Source of the DNA: Dillenia suffruticosa
Taxonomy: Eukaryota; Streptophyta; Magnoliopsida; Dilleniales; Dilleniaceae
Length of the DNA stretch: 64,000 nt
Direction: 5' to 3'
Assembly (NCBI GenBank): GCA_033439265.1
Contig: JAVTVX010000004.1
Span: 11,979,701-12,043,700 of the forward strand
Shown: positions 21,601 to 32,945 of the stretch, piece by piece
Layout of the letters: every line of letters starts with the position of its first letter
Position numbering within the stretch: the first letter of the stretch is position 1
Position numbers and translations under genes: made by a program
The notes under the pieces: generated by a model
Told to the model about the DNA's origin: nothing
What the model saw: the letters and a program-made list of their open reading frames with translations, nothing else
Databases searched by the model: none

Positions 21601-22790
21601 ATAGCTTTGCAATTTAAGTCCTTAGTGACTTGTCCAATGGACATAAGATTAGAGGTAAATTGAGGAACATATAAGGCCTTTGATTTTCTTCCAAATATTT
21701 CAACATCCCCAATTTGCTTAATTTTGAAATTATGTCCATTCGCAACTTTAACCATTTTAGGTTCTAGGAGAGGTTCAAGATTCTGAAAATTTTGCTTATC
21801 TTTGACCATATGGTGATCACAACCTGAATCTATCAACCATTTTGAAGAAGTAACAGATGAGTTAGAGCAAGTACCTGAGGAGGATTTTCCTAATTTTTGA
21901 GATGTCAGATTTGCTTTGTTTGCAGCTGGTTGGGCATTTTGCTCCCTCCTCTCTTGCTCTTTTTTCTTGATGAACTCAGGTTTAAGGTTAGGATGAAGAA
22001 ACCAGCAACCATCCTTGGTATGTCCCAACTTTTTGCAATGAGAACACACCTTTTTTATTCCCTGATGAGCCTTATTTGCAGCTTGCTCATTCTGCTTTGT
22101 GGAGAACCCATGAACTTCACTTTTGGACTGATTGCTTTCCTCAAGCCTTTGAGAAGCTGCAGCTCTTTGAATCATAAATCGAGTCTCTTGGTATGATGGA
22201 AATTCTTTCATTCGAAGAATTTCCTGTCGAAGTTGTACAAATGACTCATTGAGTAATGAGAGCAATGAAAACACCTTGTCTTCATCTTGTCTCTTTTGCA
22301 GCACTTTTATATCACTTGTGAGAGGTCTCAATGTGTTGAGCTCATTCCACAAGTCCTCGTGTTCTCCGAACAATTGTGTAATTGATTTCTCCTCCATTTG
22401 GATGGTCGCAATCCTTTTTTGTATTTCAAATATTCTGCTCAAGTTTGATTCCTGACCATATAACCCATACATTTGCTCCCATAAGGATTTGGAACTCGGA
22501 CAGCACATTACCATATTTTTGTGTGCTTGATCCATGGAGCTTGTTAGCAATAGGAACACTTGATCATCCAGCTCCTTCCATTCATCAAATCGTGGGTCTA
22601 GCCGATCCATAGGATCTTTTGTAATGAAAGACAGAAATTTTGCTCCATTGAGAGATCTTCTGATATGACTAGCCCATTGGAAGTAATTGGTTGAGCTTAG
22701 AATAATTTGGGAGAAAAGTTGGATTTGAAAGGAAGAGATTTGAGGAAGAGAATTTCCCAACCCCGGAGTCGATGTTTGCTCTGATACCAT
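18606..22790 (-). pseudogene. C2 gag-pol polyprotein, two frameshifts
   Basis: Nearly identical to C1 through gag, protease, integrase, RT and RNase H. A 1-bp deletion near 21325 shifts the frame in integrase just before the first catalytic Asp region. An 11-bp deletion at about 18971 shifts it inside RNase H. The three open pieces are 22790-21273, 21276-18961 and 18956-18606. YVDD and the integrase motifs remain readable. The start is the LTR/PBS ATG at 22790. It is non-autonomous as written, but its LTRs and RNA signals are intact, so it could be mobilised in trans by a C1-like copy. That last point is inference. Confidence 0.93.
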
Positions 22791-23245
22791 GTTGGATTTT
22801 TTACTAAGAAGAGAGAGAAATCTAATAAACTTCTGGTTTTTATTGATGTAGTAGAATGATACGAAGGAAGAGAGATTATCTTCCTCTTAATTTTACAAGG
22901 AGAGCAATAGCTCTATTTATAGGCAAAGGGAGAAAAATAGCCAGTAGAGAGAGAACAAAGTCAATATTCCCGTTGGGGCTCAAACCCCAAGGAATTCCAA
23001 CAGCTAGTTTTTGGACTGTTGGAATATACATTGCCCAAACTGCCCCTAGCTATTTGGGTTTACCTCTTAGACTTTTCTCCATATTTTTGGGCTTCATTGG
23101 GCTTGTTTTTGAATGTATTTTGGGTCATAAATATGTTGCCAAATTCTGAACATTAAAAAATAAAAGCCCCAATGTTTATGACATTATCATATTTTCAAGT
23201 TGAATACCTTGAGACTTATCTTCATCTTCTCCCTTATTTTTAACA
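22790..23245 (-). repeat. C2 5' LTR
   Basis: 456 bp. Its three differences from the 3' LTR are acgaagg for acaaagg, agcccc for aggccc, and ttatcttc for ttattttc. A TATA box is present. Confidence 0.94.
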
Positions 23246-23450
23246 GCTAAAACCCATATAGGATGCATTGTTGAGAGAATATGACTTTGATCTTGCTTGG
23301 GTGCTAGGATAGGTATGAGACGTAGAGTCAAGAGACTTACCAACTTGCTCAAGTGTTAGGATCCGTATAGGATGTGTTGCTGAGAGAATGGACCCACTTG
23401 GATGTTGGAGCCCATATGAGACATAGAGTCAAGAGAACCCACTCGGGTGG
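23246..23450. repeat. Dimeric minisatellite, segment 2
   Basis: 205 bp between C2 and A3. It begins with the C2 TSD gctaa and ends with the A3 TSD ggtgg. Motifs such as cgtataggatgtgttgctg and catatgagacatagagtc match segments 1 and 3. Confidence 0.8.
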
Positions 23451-23927
23451 TATTGAAAGATCAAAGAAAGAACTCAAGAGATCTTGAAATATAACTCTGA
23501 ATTTTATTGAAATAGAAAGCAAATAACATTCATAGCTTTGAACTTTTGTTAATGCCTTTGCTTGAATACATAGAAGCCGATTTATAGAAGAAGATGAGAG
23601 AGAGAATTAGAGAGCAAAAAGAGAGAACAAGAGAGGGGTTAAGACCCCTCTCTACTAGCCGTTGGAGGCTGTCTCCAACGGCTAGAATTACTAGCCGTTG
23701 GACAGCCTCCAACGGCTAGATTTGCCTAGCCGTTGGGGCCCAATTGGGCCCCCTTTGCTGGGCCAAAAAGGGCCCTTTTTCTGGCCCTGGCCGGGCCCTT
23801 CGGGCCCAGCCCGAATTCTGTGGGCCAGCCCAATTTAAGACTCCATCATTGAGAAGAACTTGTTGGACTCTTGGGAAGACCCCTTTTAGAAATGTGATGA
23901 TAGGTTGATTAATTCCTCTTTTCAACA
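23451..23927 (-). repeat. A3 3' LTR
   Basis: Begins tattgaaagatc (TG changed to TA) and ends ttttcaaca. It carries tagccgttgg repeats near 23650-23730 and a CCGGGCCC-ttc-GGGCCC hairpin near 23790. Confidence 0.92.
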
Positions 23928-26900
23928 CCCCCCTCAAGTTGGGTGCGTAGATATTTATAGTACCCAACTTGCTCATCATTTCTTGTATGTGAGCTGCTGT
24001 TCCTCCTTTTGTAAAGATATCCGCTAGCTGATCTTCTCCTTTGATATGAGGAGTCACAATGAGTTTTTCTTCTACCTTTTGACGAATAAAATCACAATCA
24101 ACTTCTATGTGCTTGGTGCGTTCATGGAAGACCGGATTAGTGGCAATGTGAATTGCTGATTGATTGTCACAATGGAGCTTGATTGGAGTGGAGACTGTGA
24201 ACCCTAGCTCTTCTATTAAAGCCTTCAACCATACTATCTCGCTTGCACTAGCTGCCATGGCCCTATACTCGGCCTCCGCACTTGATCTAGACACAACCCG
24301 CTGTTTTTTGCTCTTCCAAGCTACCAAGTTGCCTCCTACAAACATGCAATACCCAGTGGTAGACTTTCTATCGGTGGAGTCACCCGCCCAATCAGCGTCA
24401 CAATACCCTTCAATGTTTGAACTTCCATTGTTCTTCATCCAAATGCCTAGCCCCGGGGATCCTTTGATATAATGAAGGATCCTTTCAGCTGCTTTCCAAT
24501 GGTCTTTTGTTGGAGAGTGTATGAATTAACTTACATAGCTAACGGCATATGCTATGTCTGGCCTTGTGATGGTGAGGTAGATAAGTCTCCCAACCAACCT
24601 TTGATATCTTTCAATGTCTTCTAGAGGATCATTATCATCGGCTAAAGGACCGGAAGAGGAAACTGGACTGCAAACTGGTCTTGCTCCAAGCTTACTTGTT
24701 TCCTGTAAAAGGTCAAGAGCATATTTTCTTTGGGAGAGAATTAGCCCATTGGGACTATAGGCTAACTCAATTCCTAGAAAATACTTTAGTTTTTCTAGAT
24801 CTTTAATTTCAAATCTAGACTTTAAAAAATCTCTAACTAGGTTTATTTGATGCAAATCACTACTTGTGATGATAATGCCATCTACATAAACTAGAGCTAT
24901 TGTGATATAATCATTAGTTTTTCTAATCAAGAGAAATGAATCACTATTGCATTTATGAAATCCATGACTAAGGAAAGTATGACTTAATTTTGCATACCAA
25001 ACTCTTGTAGATTGTTTGAGACCATAAATTGCCTTATGAAGTTTGCATGCATTTCCTCCTTGAGATTGAAGACCCATTGGTATTTGCATGTAGACTTCTT
25101 CTTCTAGATCTCCTTGGAGAAAAGCATTTGCTATATCCATTTGATATATGCTCCAACCGTGATTCACCGCAAGGGATAAAAGGACTCTAATAGTATTCAA
25201 TTTTGCAACTGGAGCATAGGTCTCCTTATAATCAATCCCATATGCTTGAGTATACCCTTTGGCTACTAGTATTGCTTTGAATCGCTCAATTGATCCATCG
25301 CTTTTGCGCTTGATTTTGTATACCCATTTACATCCTACGGCTTTCTTCCCTTTTGGTAGTAAAGTGATTTCCCATGTCCCATTCTTTGATAGAGCTTTTA
25401 GTTCCTCCTCCATTACTTTTCTCCATCTTGGATCCTTTGATGCCTCCTCAAATGACGTTGGTTCCACTTCTTTATCTAGATTACTCAAGAAAGCTTGGTG
25501 GTCCAAGGAAACATGTGAGGTGGTATAATAATCATAAATAGGATGGGAGGTTACCTTAGAGTTATAGAATACCCTTCGATTGATCCATTCGGATGGAGGA
25601 AGTCTAAGCCTTGTTGATCTTCTTAGTTGAGGTGGTGGTTCATTCAGTTCCTCCTCGATTTCAAGAGATTCCTCCTCGTTTGTATTCTCCTCATTTGTAT
25701 CACTTTCTCCCCCTGAAACAATTGGTTGTTCAGCCTCTAAAGCTTCTGAATTATCATCTTGAGAGTTATGGCTTGTTTCAGAGGTGGAGTTTCCTTCGGT
25801 TTGTTCAGCTTCTTTAGGAGACGATATGAGGAAGTCCCAAGTGCTAGGAGGAATTTCAGTCTTTGGAGCTTCCTTTATATCTTCATTTCCTGCGAAATAG
25901 AACTCACTTTCTAAAAATATCACATCTTTTGATGTGTATGTTCGGTTAGTGGTAGGATCATAGCACCTATAGCCTTTTTCAAAGGCTGCATATCCAAGAA
26001 ATATACACTTTTTCCCACTATGTTCTAGTTTATTCCTTAGATGCGTAGGAATGTGAATGTAACATGTGCAACCAAATATCCTAAGGTGGGAAATATTTGG
26101 TTTCCTTCCTCGGAGAACCTCAAGGGGAGATTGCCCTTTTAAAACTTCGGTGGGCATAAGATTGATCACATGTACCGCGGTTTTAACCGCATCACACCAA
26201 AATTTCTTAGACATGTTTGCATGGAACATCATAGCTCTAGATATTTCAAGTATGTGTCTATTCTTCCTTTCCGCTACCCCATTTTGTTGGGCTGTGTAAA
26301 CACATGACATTTGGTGTATAATGCTATTGTCCTTAAGGTAATTTTCGAAATTAAGACTTGTAAATTCACCACCATGATCTGACCTTAGGACTTTTATATT
26401 GGCATTATATAGTTTGGTTACATACTTCACATAGCTCTCGAGTGCTTCAAGAGCTTGGTCTTTGGTATTTAGAAGATACACCCATGTGTGCCTTGTTTTG
26501 TGATCAATGAAAGTAATGAAGTATTTGTAACCCAAGTGGGATATGATGGGTGAAGTCCAAATATCGGAATGAACTAAATCAAAAGGATTTTCATATATTG
26601 TTTCTGAAATAGGATACATTGTTCGGGTTTCCTTTGCCAAAATACAAGCTTTACAATGTCTATTCTCAAAATTTAAAGTTGGGAATAGACGTTTTAAAGC
26701 TCGATCACTAGGATGTCCTAAGCGTCAATGCCAAAGAGATTGATCCTCCTTAACATGAGCTACATGTGCATTTTGTTCTTGATCCAAGTAATAAAGTCCT
26801 CCTCTTCTAGAACCCTTGCCCATCAATTGATTCGACTTGAGGTCATAAAAAGAGACATTATTGGGGTCAAAAACAACTCTACACTTTTGATCCTTGGTGA

Positions 26901-28131
26901 TCTTGCTAATGGACAGTAGGTTTGAGGTAAGTTTGGGGACATATAAAGCCTTGGTTGGTTTTCCAAAAATGTCAACTTCCCCAACTTGTCCATTTGCAAC
27001 TCGAATAGTCATATGGTTTGGAAGGTTTTCAAATCTCTTTATTTTTGCTCTATCCTTAACCATATGACATTCGGTTCCCGAGTCAATGAGAAAATTTTCA
27101 GAATTTAAATATGAGAAAGGTTCTTGATTTTTACCGGATGAAGGAGCTATTTGTTGAAACTTTTGTGCAACCTCATTTAGTTGAGTTTGGAGTGCAGCAA
27201 AGTCAGCCAAGGATGGTGCTTGAACCTTTACGAATTGGGCAGCAGCTTCCTGTCCTGAACCGAATCCGTTTGGAGCTCCTTGCTGGTCCCTTTGCCTGAA
27301 TACTTTGGGCTTTAGTTGGGGCTGCAAGAGCCAGCATTTATCCTTTGAATGGCCTCTTTTCTTACAATGAGAACATATCTCATTTCTCCTTTGAGTTTGA
27401 TTCACTTTGGCAGCAACTACTTCATTTGTAGAGGCAATGAATGCTTGAGCTTCCAATTTTTGCTTAGAGCTTTCTTCCAATCTAATGCTCACTTCAGCCC
27501 TTTGAATCATATTTTAGACTTCCCCAAATGATGGAAAGTCCTTCATTCGAAGAATTTCTTGCCTTAGATGAGAATATGAATCATCTAGACCCATGAGAAG
27601 ACCAAATATTTTATCTTCTTCTCTTCTTTTTCGAATGACCTTGAGGTCTATGGAATCTGGCCGTAAAGTAATCAGCTCATTCCAAGCATCTGAATACTCC
27701 CCAAAGTATTGAGGAAGAGATTTACCTTCCTTTTTGATGGAAGCAATTTGTCTCTTAAGCTCAAAGATTCTCCCAAGGTTGGATTCCAAGCCATAGAGAG
27801 AGAACATTTCATCTCACAAAGTTTTTGCATTTGGTGCGCATGACACCATTGCTTTGTGAGTTTCATCTAGAGAGTTAAGGAGAAGAATAAATACATGATC
27901 ATCCCTTTTCTTCCATTCTCGAAAGGATGGATCTGTTTCTTCAAGTGGATCATCAAGAACATGACTCTTTAGGTTGTGAAGGTTGAGTGCCTTCTTCATT
28001 ACATTTGCCCATTGATAGTAATTCCCCCCTTTCAATTGGATAGAGGATATACTTTGTATTTGGGAAAAGTTTATGGAAGGAGGAGGGTCACCCAACCTTG
28101 AAGAGGATGGGATCGTTTGCTCTGATACAAT
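23716..28131 (-). pseudogene. A3 gag-pol polyprotein, four stops and a mutated RT catalytic site
   Basis: The start codon is lost: ATG became ATT at the LTR/PBS junction, which also spoils the PBS. Stops are TGA at 27814-27816 (Trp codon), TAA at 27514-27516, TGA at 26725-26727 (next to the integrase histidine motif) and TAA at 24526-24528. I see no frameshift. The zinc knuckle CSHCKKRGHSKDKC and LIDSG protease are present. The RT motif reads YVDG instead of YVDD (about 24877-24888), which would remove a catalytic Asp. The C-terminus runs through the PPT, which has lost a base, and about 70 codons into the LTR. It is an old, dead copy. Confidence 0.92.
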
Positions 28132-28591
28132 GTTGAAAGATCAAAGAAAGAACTCAAGAGATCTTGAAATATAACTCTGAATTTTATTGAAATAGAAAGC
28201 AAATAACATTCATAGCTTTGAACTTTTGTTCATGCCTTTGCTTGAATACATAGAAGCCTATTTATAGAAGAAGATGAGAGAGAGAATTAGAGAGCAAAAA
28301 GAGAGAACAAGAGAGGGGTTAAGACCCCTCTGTACTAGCCGTTGGAGGCTGTCTCCAACGGCTAGAATTACTAGCCATTGGACAGCCTCCAACGGCTAGA
28401 TTTGCCTAGCCGTTGGGGCCCAATTGGGCCCCCTTTGCTGGGCCAAAAAGGGCCCTTTTGCTGGCCGGCCCAGCCCGAATTCTGCGGGCCAGCCCAATTT
28501 AAGGCTCTATCCTTGAGAAGAACTTGTTGGACTCTTGGGAAGACCCCTTTTAGAAATGTGATGATAGGTTGATTAATTCCTCTTTTCAACA
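28131..28591 (-). repeat. A3 5' LTR with MSA-type sites
   Basis: 461 bp from TGTTGAAAG to TTTTCAACA. MSA-type matches are at 28336-28346, 28354-28364, 28388-28398 and 28407-28417. A fifth has decayed (tagccattgga). TATA is at about 28258-28267. Confidence 0.92.
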
Positions 28592-28857
28592 GGTGGTAGG
28601 ACTTGTATAGAATGTGATGTTGAGAGAATGAGAGTTTGATCCCACTCGAGTGTTGGGATCCATATGAGGCATAGACCTGAGAGAGTGGGCATACCAACTC
28701 TTTTGGGTGTTAGGACCAGTATAAGATGCGTTGTTGAGAAAATAAGAATTTGATCCTGCACGGGTGTTGAGACCTGTAAGAGGCATAAAGCCAAGAAAGT
28801 AGATGTATGAATCCGCTCGGGTGCTAAGACCTATATATAATGCATTGCTGAGAGAAT
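28592..28857. repeat. Dimeric minisatellite, segment 3
   Basis: Starts with the A3 TSD and continues the ~115-bp dimeric repeat through about two more units, ending near gctgagagaatg. It lies directly downstream, on the minus strand, of the Gy2 gag-protease remnant. Confidence 0.8.
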
Positions 28858-29159
28858 GTGTGTTGCCTTTTGGAGCTATTGGCTGCTAGATACACGATCC
28901 GATCTTGCTGTTACCGGACAGAAAGGTGCCTCTAACCGCATTGTTACCACCAGAAAGTTGTTTTTGATTGTTGCACAATTAACATGATCAAAGTGTTGTA
29001 AAGAGGTAACAAAGTATATGAAATATAAATATTATTATAATGAAAGTTATATGGCAAAATTTTGAATTGAGATAGCTAGTTAGCAATACTAAAACATTAA
29101 CATAGTAGTAGTGGTCAGTAAATAGAAATTGCTAGATTGAGATATTCGATGAATCTGGG
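28858..29159. other. AT-rich spacer between the minisatellite and Gy2 coding remnant
   Basis: About 300 bp without a recognisable gene. In a complete gypsy element the reverse transcriptase would be expected to follow the protease here, but I cannot see any RT motif on the minus strand. Confidence 0.4.
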
Positions 29160-29510
29160 TCATAAGTGAGTACTCCTATGTCGGGAGGCATCCTGAACTT
29201 GATCTTCATGTAGTAGTGGTTAGTTGGCATTCTCATGGTTACTGGGAGTGAGATATTGCTCTCAGGGTATAGCCACTCACCTAAGAGTCCTCTCAAAGGT
29301 CCGGTGTGAGATTGAAGATATGCTTAGTTGAAACTCATTTGTTAGAAAATGTCCTAATAAAGGAGATCAGAGCTCTCCCCTTGGTCAATGAAAATTCTCT
29401 TTATGATGTATTGACTTATCTTGGCAGTGATGACCAATAGGTCATGTTGGCTTGAATCAACTCCTATCAGGCCGTTGTCACCAATCATTAGTCTCTTCCT
29501 TTTCTGCAGC

Positions 29511-29552
29511 TTCTTGATACTAGCAGTAAGATTCTTGATACTAGCAGTAAGA
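29511..29552. repeat. 21-bp tandem duplication in Gy2
   Basis: The unit ttcttgatactagcagtaaga occurs twice in a row. It is in-frame length and falls in the gag-protease linker. Confidence 0.8.
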
Positions 29553-30642
29553 ACCTCTTTAGAAGTGGATGCCTTTGTCATCTAAAATATCAGAGCGACT
29601 ATTCGCTTGATCTAGTATTACCATGTTTCCACTTGTTAGCCAAACTTTAGGATAGAGAAGAATCATCGAGAATGGGGGTGCCAAAGAGGGACTCTTGCTC
29701 GATATGTGAAGGATTACTCCATTTGGTTGGTTCCAGATGACTCCTACGACCGATGGCTCATTTGGTTCCAAGAGGTTAACATCTATCTGGCCCTTTACAT
29801 TTGGTCACCAAGGGGGATTATTCTCTCATTTTGCACCGATGAATCTCCTAAGTCTGCCATCTTGAACTAAGGCCTCGAGCTCATCTTTTAGCTTTTTTTA
29901 TTTACCTATCTGGTGGTCGTAATCTATGTGGAAGTGGTAGTATCAGGTATTATCCTTCTTAGAGTCATCTCCTATTGGGCAAGGGGCTATTTAACGTAAG
30001 ACTTGTTTTTTGATTTGCATCAGAATCTGTTTAGGTGTGTTATTTAGAGGAGTGTAGTTGCTGAATTTGTGATACAGCGGACGTCCTGGTCAGCTTCTCT
30101 TGGGCGAGGATTTATGCTGCGGGGAGCGACTGCACTCATTTCTTTCGGTTCTGCCTCGATGACTGTCGATTACTTTAGCTTCTTCTGTAGTGATGTACTT
30201 TGCTGCTAGGATATATAATTCATGAATGGTGGTTGGAGGATTTTTCAGGATCGAGATCTTCAGTCCCGAGAGGTCACAATCCATTAAGTAGCCCTGCCAA
30301 AGCGATGGAATGGTTCAGGCTCGAGACCATCATGATCTCGGTCTTAAACATTTTGAGAAAATCCTTTAGGGGCTCGTCATCTCTTTGTCGTAGGGATAGA
30401 AAGGGGTGAATTTTCTCTTGGCCCCTCTATTAATCACGAAATAGGTTTAAATTTCTACCTTTGCGGTGAGAAATTCCTGATGCTGAGTAGTGGAAGTAAA
30501 TTGAACCATGTTTGTACGTTGCCATTCAGGATTGTAAGGAAGTGCTTGCATATAGCAGCATCTGACATGTCCCTTGAGATCATTACTATTACTAAGTGGG
30601 CCATGTGTTTTTAAGGGTCAGTGGTGCTGTCGTAACTCTTCA

Positions 30643-30789
30643 TGTTGAAAAGAGGAATTAATCAACCTATCATCACATTTCTAGGTATGAACAAAAGTTC
30701 AAATCTATGAATGTTATTTGCTTTCTATTTCAATAAAATTCAGAGTTATATTTCAAGATCTCTTGAGTTCTTTCTTTGATCTTTCAACA
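30643..30789 (+). repeat. Internally deleted solo LTR, family a
   Basis: A 147-bp remnant in plus orientation running from TGTTGAAAAGAGG to GATCTTTCAACA, with TSD cttca at 30638-30642 and 30790-30794. It keeps both ends of an A3-type LTR, but the central ~310 bp (U3 hairpins and TATA) are missing. Confidence 0.88.
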
Positions 30790-31378
30790 CTTCATAGGTG
30801 GAAAGAGTACATCTTATGGCATCGGCTTAATGGAGATTTTTGAATCAAATGGCGAAGGATTAGAGGAGTGTTGGATGGTTTCATCTCACCCTGCACCAGC
30901 ACGCTTTAGCTTAACGACCATGAGCTCTTTAACTTGCTTCCTCAAGTTGTCTGGATCTTGTCGAGAGGTCTTCAAGGGTTTTTAGTGTCCTCGACCCTAA
31001 AGCTTGCGTGAGTATGAGTGCCCCGATCTCCTAGAGGAGGATGAAACTTCTTGTCTAAGGGTGTGATTGAGTTCTTCCAACTGTTTGCTCATGCTTTGCA
31101 CCTGAGATTCTAGCCTTTCCATTTGGGAGCGATTGACTAGTTTGGGAGAGGTTGGAGTAGGGGAAGGAGTCGGTAGGCCTTGAGGTTGGGGATTTCCCTA
31201 CAAGGGCGGTTTCACCTAACATTGCGAGTGGACAATGGAAGCATCCGACCGATTAGCTAGAGCTGCTGGTGGAGGAAGGTCCACGAAGTCAGACATTTGT
31301 CATCTCGCTTTAGACACAACTCTGGAGCTGTTATTTCCATTCGCTTTTTTGGGCGGCATGGTGATAGAAAAGATAATG

Positions 31379-31847
31379 AAACAAGGTGTGAAGCCTCTTC
31401 AGCAAAATAGTTATTCTACTTCTACAGACGATACCAATCTGTTGATGGGTTTGTTCTATAGATAAACTGCTCTGTGACTTGAATGGAGAACCGGTGTTGA
31501 AGCATTTGTTGGGCGTTCGTGAATGCAAAAACCTACAATATACTCGTCGAAAGTGATCCGGCAGAAGAAGTTTCAACTTTCAAGTCAAAAAGAGCTATGA
31601 TAAAGAGAGAAATAGACTACAAAGAGTCTTTGATTTACCCTGTGTTGCCTCTATGTAATATGTGTATGTAGCACGAAAGAACGTATCCTGTGGGTCACCT
31701 TTGTTTAGGGTATATAGCATGTGCATACATGGGAAGTTTCTTACTTAAGGGTGTAAAAACCCTGTAACCTTATAGAGAGATCGTTAAAGATCTTTTGAGA
31801 TTACATGGACTATAATCAAACATTCTTAGGAGATTTAGGATCATATG
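31379..31847. other. Upstream region of Gy2, no gene seen
   Basis: Sequence 5' to the Gy2 gag on the minus strand. It may hold the leader and part of the Gy2 LTR, but I could not find a PBS or LTR boundary. Nothing else is recognisable. Confidence 0.3.
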
Positions 31848-32480
31848 TGTCACGCCTCGACCCTCGGGTCGAACACGAGACAATCGCCGCAATATCTCGG
31901 CATACGGGCAGAACCTCCCCATATACCTGAACACCACAAGGCTAACATCTTCACTTGTTCAAAAACCTATTTAAAACCTGTGTATCCTCAAAATAAATTT
32001 CCCAAGTAATTGAAATTTAAAAGGTAATCCTGTCTCAACTCATACATATATAACGCATTTGAGAGTTTCAATTTATATTTTTACAAGTATAATTTACAGC
32101 CATCCCAATACAAATATACAATGGTCATTCTATGACCTCAAAAACATCATTATTGAATATCACCACGGAAGAGCAGCTGGAATCCATACCCAAAGTCCAG
32201 GCGTCTCCGAAAGTAAACCAAATGTCAAGCGTCACTTGACACGTCTCCCTGCCAAGTCTAATTGAAATCAAGGGAAAGAGAGGAGTGAGTATTATGGGGA
32301 ATACTCAGTAAGTGAGGGGAATCGACATTATGTGATGTGAACCCATTGGGTATAAAAACCCTAAAACCCACGAACAAGTTAATTTAGCCCAAAAATCGTT
32401 CCAACGAATTATTTGAACCGGTGGAATTAAAGACCTCAACCCTTACCCTAAAGGAGGAAGAACCTAAGATATATGACCTT
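31848..32480. repeat. Unclassified dispersed repeat starting TGTCACGCCTCGACCC
   Basis: A non-coding stretch with a sharp start at 31848 and a TATA-like gggtataaaaaccc near 32350. A 58-bp part (32330-32387) reappears inverted at 40448-40505 with about three mismatches, which shows that it is repetitive or was copied locally. I cannot assign it to a class. An LTR of a gypsy element is possible. Confidence 0.4.
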
Positions 32481-32945
32481 AGACCCGTTTCTCACTAGAT
32501 CAAGAACTTTGGTATAAAGATGGAATGAATGACGCCACAATCTAGATGGTTCGAAACCAAGATTGATAAGTCAAAGAACTAAACAAAACTCATATCTTGA
32601 ATAAGTTCAAAGTTCTCAAAAAAACAAGACTTGTGTGAAGAATCCTCACAATTTTATTAATTCTCTCCAAAGTGTTGTCTTTTACACAATGTATAATGGC
32701 CTATTTATAGCCTAAAAGTAAAACATAATTGGCAACTAAAAATTTAGTAACTCCCTAAATAATAAAAAATGGGAAACTAAACATAAGTTACAAAAAAATT
32801 AGGAAACTAAATAATTCAAACTATTTTGACCAAGTCTTGCTGTTATTTTTCTTCATTTTCGTCCTCCCTTGATCTTGGGTAGTTTTGGGCATTTTATTCT
32901 TCCAACTGGGCTTGTATAAGCATAATTAAGGCCCCTTTTGGTTCT
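32481..32945 (-). repeat. Probable Gy1 3' LTR and 3' UTR, ends not resolved
   Basis: Lies just downstream of the Gy1 pol stop on the minus strand and contains a minus-strand TATA box ctataaatag at 32701-32710. It is AT-rich with no ORF. I could not fix TG/CA ends or a TSD. Confidence 0.45.

Larger units (their letters stand above)
18220..23245 (-). mobile_element. Copia family c element C2
   Basis: A full-length 5026-bp element in the minisatellite, with TSD gctaa at 18215-18219 and 23246-23250. The LTRs (18220-18675 and 22790-23245, 456 bp each) differ at about three positions by eye. The element is very close to C1 but has two small coding deletions. Confidence 0.95.
23451..28591 (-). mobile_element. 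Copia family a element A3
   Basis: Full-length, 5141 bp, with TSD ggtgg at 23446-23450 and 28592-28596. The 3' LTR is 23451-23927 (477 bp) and the 5' LTR is 28131-28591 (461 bp). The coding region keeps one frame but has four internal stops. Both PBS and start codon are mutated. Confidence 0.94.
29160..31378 (-). pseudogene. Ty3/gypsy gag-protease remnant Gy2
   Basis: Minus-strand decayed gypsy gag and protease. It opens with a basic MPPKK start (31376-31378) and a predicted coiled coil near 31060-31130. The conserved plant gypsy gag block follows (YDSTTDP, SDAAICKHF, VQTWF, then NPPTTIHEL and AAKYIT) between about 30640 and 30130. The protease region has HDLLVITAKI and FIDQG in place of the usual D-N/S-G, near 29370-29430. 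A block resembling the post-protease region continues to about 29160. Many stops and frame changes are present, and a solo LTR sits in gag at 30643-30789. No RT or integrase is seen. The gag resembles Tat-type non-chromovirus elements, but lineage is uncertain. Confidence 0.7.
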
